Positions 26,049 through 35,618 of a stretch of DNA of 64,000 bases are shown here, in pieces. The notes below the pieces were generated by a model, which did no database searches, was not told where the DNA came from, and worked only from the letters and a program-made list of their open reading frames with translations. The position numbers were made by a program, and so were the translations under genes. The number at the start of each line of letters is the position of its first letter. The stretch's first letter is position 1. The stretch is from Caldicellulosiruptor changbaiensis (GTDB lineage Bacteria > Bacillota > Thermoanaerobacteria > Caldicellulosiruptorales > Caldicellulosiruptoraceae), in contig NZ_CP034791.1 in the NCBI RefSeq assembly GCF_003999255.1, positions 701,001 to 765,000 of the forward strand. Reading direction: 5' to 3'.

Positions 26049-26518
26049 AAGGCGAAAAGTTAAACTCTATAATTCTAATCTTGCTTGTTGTTCTACTTCT
26101 CATGATGATTGGAATGGGTATTGGTTTTTTGAGTGTTATGAAAAACTTATCACCAACATCAACCACAGGGAAGGCTGCAGCTACAGTTGAGAAGAAACCT
26201 GAGAAAACGTATACATATGATGTCAATGATGGAAAGGCAATAATGAGCAATCTCCAAGACACTCAAAACAATGCAGGAAGAATAATTAGAGTCACTGTTC
26301 AGATTGAGGTTACCGACAAAAAGCTTCCTGAAGAGATGAAGAATAAAAACATTGTTATTGCAGACATAATTGACAGTGTTTTAAGGAGTAAGACAGCTGA
26401 TGAGCTATTAAAACCTGAGGGAAAAGAAAAGGTCAGGAAAGAGATAAAGGATAGGTTAAATGAGATATTTGATAACAAAGTATATAATGTTAACTTCGGT
26501 GAGTTTATTATCCAGTAA
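26045..26518 (+). CDS. fliL: Flagellar basal-body-associated protein FliL
   Basis: FliL is a single-pass membrane protein that rings the stator and aids torque. The 157-residue protein has one N-terminal transmembrane helix (ILILLVVLLLMMIGMGIGFL). An extracytoplasmic stomatin-like domain ends VYNVNFGEFIIQ, the usual FliL terminus. It overlaps flbD by four bases. Confidence 0.88.
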   Translation: MKGEKLNSIILILLVVLLLMMIGMGIGFLSVMKNLSPTSTTGKAAATVEKKPEKTYTYDVNDGKAIMSNLQDTQNNAGRIIRVTVQIEVTDKKLPEEMKNKNIVIADIIDSVLRSKTADELLKPEGKEKVRKEIKDRLNEIFDNKVYNVNFGEFIIQ

Positions 26519-26543
26519 GAAAAAGGTGGTGTAGTTACTCAAA

Positions 26544-27533
26544 ATGGGTGATATACTTTCACAAAGTGAAATAGATGAACTTTTGCGTTCACTTACCACT
26601 GGTGAGCTTTCGCTTGAAGAGATACAAAAACCAAAACAAGAGAGAAATATCAGGGTATACGATTTTAAAAGACCCAGCAAGTTTGCAAAAGACCATTTGC
26701 GAACACTTCAAATAATCTTTGAGAATTATTCAAGAATAGTCACCACCTTTTTATCTGGATACTTAAGGACAGTTGTCCAGATGGATGTAATTTCTGTTGA
26801 GCAGCTGACTTATTACGAGTTTAGCAATTCGCTTTCCAACCCGGTTGTGATGGGGATTGTCAACTTTGCACCACTTAAAGGTAGTATTGTATTTGAAATG
26901 TCTCCAGAAATAGCATTTGCAATGATAGATAGAGTGCTTGGCGGATTTGGGAAAGGTATTGACAAGATAAGAACGTTTACAGAGATTGAACTTGCTCTGA
27001 TTGAGAGACTTTTGCAGCAGCTTATAAACTATTTCCAGGAAGCATGGGAGAATATCGTAGATTTGCACCCAAGACTTGAAAAAATTGAGACAAATCCTCA
27101 GTTTACGCAAATTGTCTCACCAAATGAGACTGTTGCGCTTGTGACAATTGATATGAAGGTTGGAGAGGTAGAGGGAATGGTGAATATCTGTCTTCCACAC
27201 ATGGTGATAGAGCCTATTATGCCAAGGCTGAGTACAAAATACTGGTTTTCAACATCTGCAAAGGAGACATCAGAAGAGACAAAAGAGTACCTGCAAAGAA
27301 AGATTGAAAAGACAAAGGTTACAATCAGAGCAATTTTGGGAAGGACAAAGATTACAGTGAGAGAATTTTTAGAGCTTCAAGTAGGTGATGTAATTAGGCT
27401 CGATAGAAGAAAAAATCAGGAGATTGAGGTACTTGTTGGAGATAAATTAAAATTCTATGGTGTGCCTGGTCGCAAAGAAGGAAGATTTGCAATCAAAGTC
27501 ACAAGGGTAGAAAAGGAGGATGAAAGCAGATGA
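26544..27533 (+). CDS. fliM: Flagellar motor switch protein FliM
   Basis: FliM is the C-ring subunit that binds CheY-P and sets rotation direction. The 329-residue protein opens with the CheY-binding peptide LSQSEIDELLRSL. Its central CheC-like domain contains GSIVFEMSPEIAFAMIDRVLGG. It ends with the SpoA/FliN-like domain (LQVGDVIRLDRRKNQEIEVLVGDKLKF). Its stop overlaps the next start as ATGA. Confidence 0.96.
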   Translation: MGDILSQSEIDELLRSLTTGELSLEEIQKPKQERNIRVYDFKRPSKFAKDHLRTLQIIFENYSRIVTTFLSGYLRTVVQMDVISVEQLTYYEFSNSLSNPVVMGIVNFAPLKGSIVFEMSPEIAFAMIDRVLGGFGKGIDKIRTFTEIELALIERLLQQLINYFQEAWENIVDLHPRLEKIETNPQFTQIVSPNETVALVTIDMKVGEVEGMVNICLPHMVIEPIMPRLSTKYWFSTSAKETSEETKEYLQRKIEKTKVTIRAILGRTKITVREFLELQVGDVIRLDRRKNQEIEVLVGDKLKFYGVPGRKEGRFAIKVTRVEKEDESR

Positions 27534-28663
27534 GCGATTTGCTATCGCAAGATGAAATAGACGCTCTTTTGCGGGGAATGAGCGAATCATCATTGCATGA
27601 GGCTATTTCTGACCAGGACAAAGATGTGCTGGGTGAGATAGGAAATATCTCAATGGGCACAGCTGCTACTACTTTGAGTATTCTTTTAAATCAAAAGGTG
27701 AGTATAACAACACCTATAGTTAGTGTTTTGAAATGGGATGAGCTTCCTAAAGAATTTCCTGTACCGTATGTTGCTATAAAGGTTGTGTACAAAGAAGGAC
27801 TTGATGGGGTTAACCTGCTTGTTTTAAAGAAAGAAGATGTTGAGATAATAGCTGACCTTATGATGGGCGGCAGTGGGAGTATTGAATTTTCAGAGGAGCT
27901 TTCTGAGCTTCAACTTTCTGCAATACAAGAAGCAATGAACCAGATGGTAGGTTCTGCCTCAACATCGCTTTCCTCCATGTTGAATCTAAAGATTGATATA
28001 AGTCCACCAGAGGCGTTTGTAATAGACTTTGCCCAGAACGCTGAGGAGATGATTCCTGAGTTAAAAAGAGCTGATGAAATAGTCAAAGTTGCATTTAGAA
28101 TGACAATTGGAGATTTGATTGACAGTCAGATAATGCAGTTAATTCCTGTTGACTTTGCAAAGCAGCTTGTAAATGCAATGTTAAATAGCACACTTAGCAC
28201 ATCTTCTGTGCAGGAGAAGAGTGAGCCAAAAACATCTGCGCAAGAATCTGCAAAGACCATTGAGAAAACTGTAAAAAGTGAGCAGTCTAAAAAGCAGCAA
28301 ACAGGGGCTTCTTTACAAAGTTTTCAGCCAAAAAAAGAGGAGAAAAGCGAAAGAGTATACAATGTGTCACCTGTTCAGTTTGAGAGCTTTGATGAGGAAG
28401 AAGAGAGAAGGTACCCAGAGAATATTGAGCTAATTTTAGATGTTCCGCTTGAGATTACTGTGGAGCTTGGTAGAACACAAAAGCTTGTAAGGGAGATTTT
28501 GGAGTTTTCAACAGGGTCTATTATTGAGCTTGATAAACTTGCTGGCGAGCCAGTTGATATTCTGGTAAATGGCAAGGTGATTGCAAAAGGTGAGGTTGTT
28601 GTCATTGATGAGAGTTTTGGTGTTCGCATAACTGATATTGTCAACCCGTCAAATAGATTATAA
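27530..28663 (+). CDS. fliY: Flagellar switch protein and CheY-P phosphatase FliY
   Basis: This 377-residue FliN-type switch protein is fused to a CheC-like phosphatase. The N-terminal peptide LLSQDEIDALLRGM can bind CheY-P. Two CheC-type E-x2-N active motifs are visible, EIGNISMG near residue 38 and EAMNQMVG near residue 140. A Lys/Ser/Gln-rich linker (about residues 220-280) and a C-terminal SpoA domain (VPLEITVELGRTQKLVREILEF) follow. FliY both builds the C ring and removes phosphate from CheY-P at the switch. Confidence 0.94.
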   Translation: MSDLLSQDEIDALLRGMSESSLHEAISDQDKDVLGEIGNISMGTAATTLSILLNQKVSITTPIVSVLKWDELPKEFPVPYVAIKVVYKEGLDGVNLLVLKKEDVEIIADLMMGGSGSIEFSEELSELQLSAIQEAMNQMVGSASTSLSSMLNLKIDISPPEAFVIDFAQNAEEMIPELKRADEIVKVAFRMTIGDLIDSQIMQLIPVDFAKQLVNAMLNSTLSTSSVQEKSEPKTSAQESAKTIEKTVKSEQSKKQQTGASLQSFQPKKEEKSERVYNVSPVQFESFDEEEERRYPENIELILDVPLEITVELGRTQKLVREILEFSTGSIIELDKLAGEPVDILVNGKVIAKGEVVVIDESFGVRITDIVNPSNRL

Positions 28664-28732
28664 AATATAAGTAAGCCTTTTTTTCAAAAACCAAACTTTA
28701 CATTAAAGAACATTAGAAAAGGAGAGAGATTC

Positions 28733-29095
28733 ATGTCGAAAAGGATTTTGATAGTTGATGATGCAGCATTTATGAGAATGATGCTCAAAGACATTATAAC
28801 AAAGAATGGATATGAAGTAGCAGGCGAGGCTGAGAACGGACTTAAGGCTGTTGAATTGTACAAAGAACTAAAACCAGATTTGGTGATGATGGACATTACA
28901 ATGCCAGAAATGGACGGGATACAAGCAGTAAGGGAGATAAAAAAGATTGACCCACAGGCAAAGATTATAATGTGCTCTGCTATGGGTCAGCAAGCAATGG
29001 TTATAGAATCTATTCAAGCGGGTGCGCGCGACTTTATTGTAAAACCCTTCCAGGCAGAAAGAATTGTTGAGGCTATCAAGAAGGTGCTAGGCTGA
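28733..29095 (+). CDS. cheY: Chemotaxis response regulator CheY
   Basis: The 120-residue single receiver domain has the acidic pair D9-D10 (LIVDDAAFM), phosphoacceptor D54 (VMMDITMPEMDG), Ser82 in the switch position (CSAMGQQ) and K104 (FIVKPF). CheA phosphorylates it, and CheY-P binds FliM and FliY. An AAAGGAGAG site precedes the ATG. It lies inside the switch genes, as in other Clostridia and Bacillus. Confidence 0.96.
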   Translation: MSKRILIVDDAAFMRMMLKDIITKNGYEVAGEAENGLKAVELYKELKPDLVMMDITMPEMDGIQAVREIKKIDPQAKIIMCSAMGQQAMVIESIQAGARDFIVKPFQAERIVEAIKKVLG

Positions 29096-29140
29096 TGTAC
29101 TGGTTTTTTACTTTAAGGTATTGAAGGAGAAAAATTAGTA

Positions 29141-29533
29141 ATGGAACTGGTTTTGAGAATAATTGTTTCTTTGTTTGCAATTAGTGTATTGATATATCTT
29201 ACTTACTTTGTTCTGAAGATTTTTAGCAAAAAGACACTATTTAAGAAAGGGGAGTTTATAAGAATAGTTGATGTACTTCCCCTTTCTTCTGATAGTATGC
29301 TTATATTAATAAAAGTTGGGCAAAAGTACATACTTCTTGGTAAGACCCAAAAGAGCATCACATTTTTGAAAGAGTTTGAAAAGTCAGAATTTCCTGAAAC
29401 GGAAGAAATTTCTGAGGAAGCAAGTTTTAAAAAAGTCTTTAATTCGAAGTTTGAGTCTTCGTTTGGACTAAAAGACAAAGTTTTAAGTCTTTACAATGTG
29501 ATAAAAGACAAGGGCGATGAAGATAAAAGATGA
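29141..29533 (+). CDS. fliO: Flagellar export component FliO (FliZ)
   Basis: The 130-residue protein has one N-terminal transmembrane helix (LRIIVSLFAISVLIYLTYFVL) and a small cytoplasmic domain with FIRIVDVLPLSSDSMLILIKVGQKYILLG, the FliO pattern. FliO helps assemble the FliPQR export gate. Its stop overlaps fliP as ATGA. Confidence 0.88.
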   Translation: MELVLRIIVSLFAISVLIYLTYFVLKIFSKKTLFKKGEFIRIVDVLPLSSDSMLILIKVGQKYILLGKTQKSITFLKEFEKSEFPETEEISEEASFKKVFNSKFESSFGLKDKVLSLYNVIKDKGDEDKR

Positions 29534-30285
29534 AAAAGAGGTTTCTTTATATTTTATCGACAGGTTTGATTATTTTGATAATAACTTTTTTCAAAAATGA
29601 GATAGCGCTTGCCTCAGCAAGTTTTAGTCTCAATTTAGGCGATATGAACAATCCAAGAGATGTGTCTTCAGCCATACAACTTATAATATTCCTCACAATA
29701 CTCACTTTAGCACCTTCAATTCTCATTATGATGACATCGTTTACCAGAATATTGATTGTGCTGGGATTTGTAAGAAATGCGTTAGGGACTCAGCAAATGC
29801 CTCCAAACCAGATTTTAATTGGTCTTGCACTCTTTTTGACATTCTTTATAATGGCGCCTGTAGGAGAGAAGATTTATACACAGAGTTATCTGCCATACAT
29901 AAAAGGTCAGATTACGTCCCAAGAAGCGCTAAAAAGAGCAGAGGCACCAATTAAAGAGTTCATGCTCAAAAATACGCGAAAAAAAGATTTAGATCTTTTT
30001 ATAAAGCTCAGCAATACAAATCCAACCACAAACGTTAGGAATTTACCTTTAAGAGTTGTGATTCCAGCCTTTATTATAAGTGAGCTCAAAAGTGCATTTG
30101 AAATGGGGTTTATAATTTATGTGCCATTTTTGATTATTGACATGGTTGTTGCAAGTATTTTGATGTCTATGGGAATGCTCATGATTCCCCCTGTTATGAT
30201 TTCTCTGCCGTTCAAGATTTTGCTTTTTATACTCGTTGATGGTTGGGGACTTGTTGTTGAGTCACTTATTAAAAGTTTCAAATAA
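29530..30285 (+). CDS. fliP: Flagellar export gate protein FliP
   Basis: FliP pentamers form most of the export gate. The 251-residue protein has an N-terminal signal-like segment. It then shows LAPSILIMMTSFTRILIVLGFVRNALGTQQMPPNQ, LALFLTFFIMAP, ISELKSAFEMGFIIYVPFLIIDMVVASILMSMGM and PFKILLFILVDGW, all standard FliP blocks. Confidence 0.96.
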   Translation: MKKRFLYILSTGLIILIITFFKNEIALASASFSLNLGDMNNPRDVSSAIQLIIFLTILTLAPSILIMMTSFTRILIVLGFVRNALGTQQMPPNQILIGLALFLTFFIMAPVGEKIYTQSYLPYIKGQITSQEALKRAEAPIKEFMLKNTRKKDLDLFIKLSNTNPTTNVRNLPLRVVIPAFIISELKSAFEMGFIIYVPFLIIDMVVASILMSMGMLMIPPVMISLPFKILLFILVDGWGLVVESLIKSFK

Positions 30286-30308
30286 GAAAAAAGGTGTTGA
30301 AAACTGCC

Positions 30309-30578
30309 ATGGATATAGCGGTTGCTTTGGAGATTGCAAGGCAGGCTATTTTGACAGCATTTTACATTGCGGGGCCAATTTTGATTGTGTCTATGATTGT
30401 TGGAATTGTTATATCAATTCTGCAGGCAACAACACAGATTAATGAGCAGACTCTTACTTTTGTTCCAAAACTTATTGCAATTGCAGTTTCGCTTTTAATA
30501 TTCGGTCACTGGATGCTCACAAAGGCAGTAGAGTTCACAAAATATCTTTTGACCAATATGAACCAGTTTGTAAAGTAA
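30309..30578 (+). CDS. fliQ: Flagellar export gate protein FliQ
   Basis: The 89-residue protein has two transmembrane hairpin helices with the FliQ motifs ARQAILTAFYIAGPILIVSM, LQATTQINEQTLTFVPKL and FGHWML. ATG 30309 gives the family length and the usual MD start. The only ribosome site, AAGGTG, lies 12 bases upstream, so GTG 30294 remains possible. Confidence 0.92.
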   Translation: MDIAVALEIARQAILTAFYIAGPILIVSMIVGIVISILQATTQINEQTLTFVPKLIAIAVSLLIFGHWMLTKAVEFTKYLLTNMNQFVK

Positions 30579-30590
30579 AAGGGAAGAAAA

Positions 30591-31373
30591 ATGGAAGAAA
30601 TTTTTGGCTATTTTTTAAATGGTTCATACATATTTTTTTTAGTATTAGCAAGGATGAGTGGAATTTTCATTGCATCGCCTATATTTGGTAGGAGAAACAT
30701 TCCCACATATTTCAAGATAGGTTTTGCATTTTTCTTAAGCATTATTGTAGTGCTTCTGTACCATTTTAACTATACTGTACCCCAGAACCTTTTAGAATTT
30801 ATTTTTGTGGTAACAAAGGAGTTTATTGTAGGACTTATAATAGGTTTTATATCGTATATGATATTTTCTACAATCCTTCTTGCAGGTCAGATTATTGACA
30901 ATGCAATAGGTTTTGGTATGGCAAATGTAATTGATCCAATGAGTGAGATTCAGGTGCCTCTTTTAGGGAATTTTCTGTATTTGTACATGCTTGTGATATT
31001 CTTTGCAACAGATGCTCACCACACGTTGATAAGGGCAGTTGTATATAGTTACAAAGTAGTGCCATTAGGATATTCAAATATTTTACCTAAACTATCACAA
31101 AAATTTATAACATTTTTCATAGAGCTTTTTGTAATTGGGATAGAGATAAGCTTGCCAATTTTGATGAGTATGCTAATAGTTGACATAATACTTGGAATAT
31201 TGTCGAGAGCAGTGCCTCAGATGAATGTATTTATGGTAGGGATACCGATTAAAATTGTAATTGGGTTTGTAGTACTTGTTATAGTCCTTCCTATTATGAA
31301 CAAGATGATATTTGTCTTGCTTGATAAACTGAGTTATTATACCTTTGATGCCTTGAGAGGGGGCTTTAAGTGA
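30591..31373 (+). CDS. fliR: Flagellar export gate protein FliR
   Basis: The 260-residue polytopic protein has typical FliR segments: ARMSGIFIASPIFGRRNIPTYFKIG, KEFIVGLIIGFI, and GQIIDNAIGFGMANVIDPMSEIQVPLLG. It assembles with FliP and FliQ into the gate. It overlaps flhB by four bases (GTGA). Confidence 0.95.
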   Translation: MEEIFGYFLNGSYIFFLVLARMSGIFIASPIFGRRNIPTYFKIGFAFFLSIIVVLLYHFNYTVPQNLLEFIFVVTKEFIVGLIIGFISYMIFSTILLAGQIIDNAIGFGMANVIDPMSEIQVPLLGNFLYLYMLVIFFATDAHHTLIRAVVYSYKVVPLGYSNILPKLSQKFITFFIELFVIGIEISLPILMSMLIVDIILGILSRAVPQMNVFMVGIPIKIVIGFVVLVIVLPIMNKMIFVLLDKLSYYTFDALRGGFK

Positions 31374-32470
31374 GGTTAGTATTTAATATCCAGCTGTTTG
31401 CAGACACCGCTACCAAGACAGAAAAGGCAACTCCTCGTAAAAGACAAGAGGCAAGAAAGCGTGGAATGGTAGCAAAGAGCAGAGAAGTTACCTCTGCTTT
31501 TGCTTTACTTATAAGCGTACTTTTTTTGAAATTTGGATATTCTCTATTTGTCCATCCTTTGCAGAGCTATAGCAAATACTTTTTTGGCAATTTGAATTAT
31601 AATATTGAAGACATAGCTGATGCAAGTAGATTATTTTCAGCCATAATTACCATTACATTGAAATTGGTTCTTCCTTTTTGTATTGTCATAATGGTTGTGG
31701 CAGCTTTGGTTGAGTGGGCACAAAGTGGATTTTTAATTACGTCTGAGTCTTTGAAAGTAAGCTTTCAAAAGATAAATCCAATTGAGGGGTTTAAAAGGAT
31801 ATTTTCAATTAACTCAGTGGTTGAACTAATAAAATCAATCCTTAAGATACTCATAATAGGTTACACAGGTTATTTATGCACAAAGACATTTGCAGGAAAA
31901 CTACTTGAAATGTATGATATGAGCTTAATTTCAATAGTGAAGTTTTCTTTTGATTCAACTATAAATCTCATTCTGTGGATGTCGGTTATGTTCTTTGGTA
32001 TTGCAGTTATTGATTTTATTTTCCAAAGACAGCAATATGAGAAAAAACTCATGATGACTAAGGAAGAGGTCAAGGAAGAGTTTAAGCAAACTGAGGGAAA
32101 TCCCCAGATAAAGTCAAGAATAAGGGAGAGACAAAGGAGAATTTCTCTTCAGAGGATGTTCCAGCAGCTTCCCAAAGCAGATGTTGTTATAACAAACCCT
32201 ACACACTATGCAGTAGCACTCTTGTATGAACCAGAAAAGTTTGATGCACCACGGGTTATTGCAAAAGGTAAAGATTACATAGCCCAAAAGATTAAAGAGG
32301 AGGCTAAAAAGTACAAGATTGAGATAGTGGAAAACAAAGAACTTGCACAAAGCCTTTATAATTTGTGTGAAGTTGGTGATTTTATTCCGCCTGAGCTTTA
32401 TCAGGCGGTGGCAGAAGTATTAGCATATGTTTACAGTTTAAAGAACTATCAGAAGGTGAATATGAGATGA
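31370..32470 (+). CDS. flhB: Flagellar export switch protein FlhB
   Basis: FlhB switches export from rod/hook to filament substrates after self-cleavage. The 366-residue protein begins at GTG 31370 and has a basic KTEKATPRKRQEARKRG segment followed by four transmembrane helices. The cytoplasmic domain carries the autocleavage motif N276-P-T-H (TNPTHYAVAL). FliK, its partner in the switch, is in the same operon. Confidence 0.96.
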   Translation: MRLVFNIQLFADTATKTEKATPRKRQEARKRGMVAKSREVTSAFALLISVLFLKFGYSLFVHPLQSYSKYFFGNLNYNIEDIADASRLFSAIITITLKLVLPFCIVIMVVAALVEWAQSGFLITSESLKVSFQKINPIEGFKRIFSINSVVELIKSILKILIIGYTGYLCTKTFAGKLLEMYDMSLISIVKFSFDSTINLILWMSVMFFGIAVIDFIFQRQQYEKKLMMTKEEVKEEFKQTEGNPQIKSRIRERQRRISLQRMFQQLPKADVVITNPTHYAVALLYEPEKFDAPRVIAKGKDYIAQKIKEEAKKYKIEIVENKELAQSLYNLCEVGDFIPPELYQAVAEVLAYVYSLKNYQKVNMR

Positions 32471-34503
32471 ATTTTAAAGGTGCTACACTTTCAATATTTG
32501 CAATAGTAATAATCTTAGCTATGATACTTCCTATTCCGCCAAGCTTGCTGGATGTACTCATAGCTGTAAACCTTGCACTTGCACTTGTTATATTCCTAAA
32601 CAGCATAAACATAAAGGAGGCGTTAGATTTTTCTGTATTTCCCTCACTTCTATTGTTCACAACACTGCTGCGACTTTCTCTAAATATCTCAACAACACGG
32701 CAAATCCTGACTGGACAAGGCGAAAATGTGAGAATTGTCTACACGTTCGGGAACTTTGTTATTGGTGGGAACATTGTTGTTGGTGTTATTATATTTTTCA
32801 TAATTATCATCATCCAATTCATTGTAATAACCAGAGGAGCTGAAAGAGTCTCAGAGGTTGCAGCAAGGTTTACACTTGATGCGATGCCAGGAAAACAGAT
32901 GGCAGTTGATGCTGATTTGAATGCAGGAATTATAACTGAGGAAGAAGCAAAAATTCGAAGAAGTAAAATACAAAAAGAAGCTGATTTTTATGGAGCGATG
33001 GACGGTGCGAGCAAGTTTGTCAAAGGTGATGCGATTGCTGCCATTTTGATTACATTTATAAACGCACTTGGTGGGCTTATAATTGGTGTTGCAATGAGAG
33101 GAGAGGATGTCACAGAAGCTATACAAAAGTACCTTCTACTTTCTGTCGGCGATGGAATTGCTGCTCAAATACCGGCCCTTTTGATATCAACTGCAACAGG
33201 TATTGTGGTTACAAAGGCAGCTGATGAGAGCAAGCTTTCTGATAATTTGATCCGTCAGCTTTTTGAGTATCATCCAAGAGTGCTTTACACAGTTGGAGCT
33301 ATTTTGGCAGTCTTGGCACTTATTCCTACTATGCCAAAGCTCTCTTTGTTTGTTTTATCTGGCACAATGATATCAATGGGGGTTAGAATGAATTCCAGTT
33401 TGAGAAAGATGGAGACAATAGAAGAGGAAAAGAGTGAACAAAAAGAAGTTGAAGAGTTAAGAAAACCTGAAAATGTGATGAACCTTTTATATGTTGACCC
33501 TATTGAGGTTGAGTTTGGGTATGGTATAATTCCTCTTGCAGACAAAGAACAAGGTGGAGACCTTTTAGAGCGTGTTGTGATGATAAGAAGACAGCTTGCA
33601 CTTGAGCTTGGAATAATTGTTCCGACAATTAGACTCAGAGATAATATTTCACTAAAGCCATATGAGTACAGAATAAACATCAAAGGTGTTGAGGTTGCAA
33701 GGGCAGAGCTTATGAGCGATAGTCTTCTTGCTATAAACCCAGGATTTGTAACAGAAGAAATTCAGGGTATTCCCACAAAAGAGCCTGCGTTTGGATTAGA
33801 TAGTATTTGGATACCTTCTTCTATGAAGGAAAAGGCTGAGATGGCAGGGTATACAGTTGTTGATCTTCCGTCTGTCATAGCAACCCATCTTACCGAAATA
33901 GTCAGGCGTTATGCTCATGAACTTTTGACAAGGCAGGATGTGCAAAAACTCATTGACAATGTCAAAGAGACAAACCCGGTGCTTGTAGATGAACTGATTC
34001 CAAAACTGATGACAGTAGGTGAGGTACAGAAAGTTTTAGCAAATCTTTTGAAAGAGCGGATTAGCATAAGAGACATGGTGACAATTTTAGAGACGCTCGC
34101 TGACTATGCTCCAACTACAAAAGATGTAGACATCCTGACAGAATATGTCAGACAGGCAATGGCAAGGTATATCACAAAAAAATATGTCTCAGGTAATACA
34201 TTAGAAGCTGTGGCACTTTCTCCTGAGGTAGAAGAGACTATTATGAATTCTATTCAGAAAACCGAGCAAGGAAGTTTTATAAATCTTGCGCCAGATTATA
34301 TTCAAAGGCTTATTAACAATCTTAGCAATATACTTGAAAAGCTTTTGGGCACATCGTCACAGCCCATTGTAGTTTGTTCGCCAATAGTAAGGATTTATTT
34401 TAGAAGGCTCATTGAGAATATCTTTCCAGATGTTATTGTGCTTTCATATAACGAGATTTTACCGAATGTGCAAATAAAAACTGTTGGGATGGTGGAAGTC
34501 TAA
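32467..34503 (+). CDS. flhA: Flagellar export protein FlhA
   Basis: FlhA forms the nonameric export ring that uses the proton motive force and docks chaperone-substrate complexes. The 678-residue protein has eight N-terminal transmembrane helices and the conserved cytoplasmic FHIPEP loop (ARFTLDAMPGKQMAVDADLNAG, RRSKIQKEADFYGAMDGASKFVKGD). Its C-terminal cytoplasmic domain of about 330 residues is complete. The start overlaps flhB by four bases. Confidence 0.97.
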   Translation: MNFKGATLSIFAIVIILAMILPIPPSLLDVLIAVNLALALVIFLNSINIKEALDFSVFPSLLLFTTLLRLSLNISTTRQILTGQGENVRIVYTFGNFVIGGNIVVGVIIFFIIIIIQFIVITRGAERVSEVAARFTLDAMPGKQMAVDADLNAGIITEEEAKIRRSKIQKEADFYGAMDGASKFVKGDAIAAILITFINALGGLIIGVAMRGEDVTEAIQKYLLLSVGDGIAAQIPALLISTATGIVVTKAADESKLSDNLIRQLFEYHPRVLYTVGAILAVLALIPTMPKLSLFVLSGTMISMGVRMNSSLRKMETIEEEKSEQKEVEELRKPENVMNLLYVDPIEVEFGYGIIPLADKEQGGDLLERVVMIRRQLALELGIIVPTIRLRDNISLKPYEYRINIKGVEVARAELMSDSLLAINPGFVTEEIQGIPTKEPAFGLDSIWIPSSMKEKAEMAGYTVVDLPSVIATHLTEIVRRYAHELLTRQDVQKLIDNVKETNPVLVDELIPKLMTVGEVQKVLANLLKERISIRDMVTILETLADYAPTTKDVDILTEYVRQAMARYITKKYVSGNTLEAVALSPEVEETIMNSIQKTEQGSFINLAPDYIQRLINNLSNILEKLLGTSSQPIVVCSPIVRIYFRRLIENIFPDVIVLSYNEILPNVQIKTVGMVEV

Positions 34504-34505
34504 AG

Positions 34506-35618
34506 ATGAAGATAAAAAGGTATTTGGCCCATGATATGCAGGAAGCTCTAATTAGGATAAAGGCAGATTTGGGCAAGGATGCTGTGATTCTTTCTACCAA
34601 AAAGGTTAGGCAAAAGGGACTATTTGGCTTTTTTAAAAAACCACTTATAGAAGTGACAGCTGCGTGCGAAGAGGAAAAGGTTATAAGAAGAGAAGAAGGG
34701 ATGCCAAAGCCTGAGAATTTGACTTTGAGTCTTCAACTTAGCCAAATTAAAGAGCTTGAAAAAAAGATAGACTCTTTAGAAAAGACCATAAAAGAGGTGA
34801 TAAAGGATACAAATGTAATACCTGAAGTGAAAGAGGTCTCTAAAAAGAACTTTTTAGATGTCATGCGTGAAAACCTGAAGAAAAACGGCGTAGAAGAGGA
34901 GATTGTAGAAGGACTTTTGGCAAAAGTCAACTGGGACGGGTCTATAAACAATATGGTAAATAATATGTACAAAGAGATAAAAAACATTCTTGGTACACCA
35001 GTTACTTTAAGTCTTGACTCGAAGCAGCCTCAGGTTGTGTTTTTTGTGGGGCCAACTGGCGTTGGCAAGACAACCACAATTGCTAAAATTGCTGCAAAGC
35101 TAATGTTTGAAGAAGGCAAAAAAGTGGGTTTTATCACAGCCGACACATATAGAATTGCTGCTGTTGAGCAACTAAAGACATATGCTGAGATTATGAACAT
35201 AAAGACAAAGGTGTGGTACGAGGTAGATGAATATGACCAGATTATAAAGAGTTTTGACGACTCTGATGTGGTACTTGTAGACACAGCAGGAAGGAGTCAT
35301 AAAAACCAAGAGCATATGGATGAGCTCAGGGCATTTGTAGAAAAAGCAAGTCCTGATGAGGTATTTTTGCTTTTAAGTGCTACTACTCAACCGAGTGTAT
35401 TTAAAGAAATTGTAAATACTTATTCGTTTATTGACAATTACAAGGTTATAATAACCAAGGTTGATGAGGTATCAACCTATGGGAATATTTTAAATATTAA
35501 ACATTATACGCAAAAACCCATTGCCTATGTTACAACTGGACAGAATGTTCCAGATGACATACAACAGTTCAATCCAGAGCATTTTGCAAAACTCATAATA
35601 GGGAGTAAGGTTTTATGA
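34506..35618 (+). CDS. flhF: Flagellar placement SRP-type GTPase FlhF
   Basis: FlhF sets flagellar site and number with FlhG. The 370-residue protein has the N-terminal B domain (AHDMQEALIRIKADLGKDAVILSTKKV), a charged N domain and the SRP-type G domain. G-domain motifs are [19 protein letters not shown] (P loop), DTYRIAAVEQLKTYA, VDTAGRSHKN and ITKVDE. It overlaps flhG by four bases. Confidence 0.95.
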   Translation: MKIKRYLAHDMQEALIRIKADLGKDAVILSTKKVRQKGLFGFFKKPLIEVTAACEEEKVIRREEGMPKPENLTLSLQLSQIKELEKKIDSLEKTIKEVIKDTNVIPEVKEVSKKNFLDVMRENLKKNGVEEEIVEGLLAKVNWDGSINNMVNNMYKEIKNILGTPVTLSLDSKQPQVVFFVGPTGVGKTTTIAKIAAKLMFEEGKKVGFITADTYRIAAVEQLKTYAEIMNIKTKVWYEVDEYDQIIKSFDDSDVVLVDTAGRSHKNQEHMDELRAFVEKASPDEVFLLLSATTQPSVFKEIVNTYSFIDNYKVIITKVDEVSTYGNILNIKHYTQKPIAYVTTGQNVPDDIQQFNPEHFAKLIIGSKVL